NCBI GenBank assembly: GCA_032622095.1 | Contig: CP136065.1 | Span: forward strand, 93,503,343 to 93,567,342 | Length of the DNA: 64,000 nt | Origin: Siphonodentalium dalli | Taxonomy: Eukaryota > Mollusca > Scaphopoda > Gadilida > Siphonodentaliidae | Direction: 5' to 3' | In this document: piece after piece, positions 63,718-64,000 of the stretch | How positions within the stretch are numbered: the first letter of the stretch is position 1 | Layout: each line of letters begins with the position of its first letter | The notes under the pieces: generated by a model | What the model was told of the DNA's origin: nothing | The model's input: only the letters and a program-made list of their open reading frames with translations | The model's database searches: none | Translations under genes and position numbers: made by a program

Positions 63718-64000
63718 CAAGCCTTGAAATAGTGTGTCATTTACAGAATGAGGTCCCCAGAGGGTGAATTTAGTGAAGCTACCCCACACAGTGGGGTAGC
63801 ATCACTAAGTTCACCCTCCAGGAACCTCATTCTCTTTAGGCCTCATCTATAGTCCCAAATAGACATTGTTTTTAGTTACTTTTTCCCAAATTTGCAGAAG
63901 ATAAAATGCATAACCAAGGTGCCTAATTTGGTAAACATCACCAACTTCAACTTGGGACTTCAATCTTATCATAGTTCTCCATAGCAGGTGAGGCCTAAGT
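63718..64000. repeat. gaggtccc-family two-hairpin MITE, cut by the window edge
   Basis: caagccttgaaatagtgtg end, near-perfect hairpin 1 (cagaatgaggtccccagagg / ggaacctcattct), central text, and the start of hairpin 2 at the edge. Confidence 0.8.

Overview
The window is eukaryotic nuclear DNA: AT-rich, intron-rich and packed with transposon debris. The style of the dispersed repeats, such as the (CCGT)n-linked block near 55.0 kb and the recurring 'gttatggccc' repeats, resembles mollusc, probably bivalve, genomes. That assignment is inference from repeat style only.

Host gene. One host gene is recognisable. It lies on the + strand from 10,033 to beyond the right edge. I traced 25 exons whose splice phases all agree, giving 677 codons. 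In order they encode the C-terminal part of an ArfGAP domain, an ankyrin-like segment, two PH domains, a RhoGAP domain with its arginine finger, a charged helix, and a Ras-association (RA) domain. This is the ARAP (centaurin-delta) architecture: a protein that switches off Arf and Rho GTPases at phosphoinositide-rich membranes. The SAM domain, first PH domains and ArfGAP zinc finger must lie left of the window. The rest of the RA domain and the C-terminus lie right of it.

Layout. 1-10.0 kb holds no exon I can find: piggyBac-like and two-hairpin MITEs, a 45-bp minisatellite, a truncated LINE, and a 4.1-kb GGCC-ended DNA element (5750-9858) carrying one 135-codon ORF. 11.2-17.2 kb is a 6.0-kb tyrosine-recombinase retrotransposon of the Ngaro/DIRS type on the - strand. 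It has intact split direct repeats, but its gag, RT-RNase H, recombinase and SGNH-hydrolase genes are all broken. 17.7-25.1 kb holds the ankyrin exons (several only 26-41 nt) and the start of the first PH domain. 25-44 kb holds the PH exons among a second LINE, several TIR elements and long hairpins. 43.5-54.4 kb is the RhoGAP region; its introns contain a 1.07-kb hAT-like element with a perfect 8-bp target duplication and a three-level nested insertion (51.2-53.9 kb). 54.4-64 kb has one long repeat-filled intron and the RA exons.

The most unusual signals are structural. One MITE hairpin cassette occurs inside elements with different terminal repeats, and its stem differs between subfamilies by compensated base-pair changes. 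Two consecutive ARAP exons each have a decoy copy of their 3' splice site just upstream. Full and empty versions of the same insertion site sit about 1 kb apart. I saw no tRNA, rRNA, CRISPR array or prokaryote-like gene cluster.
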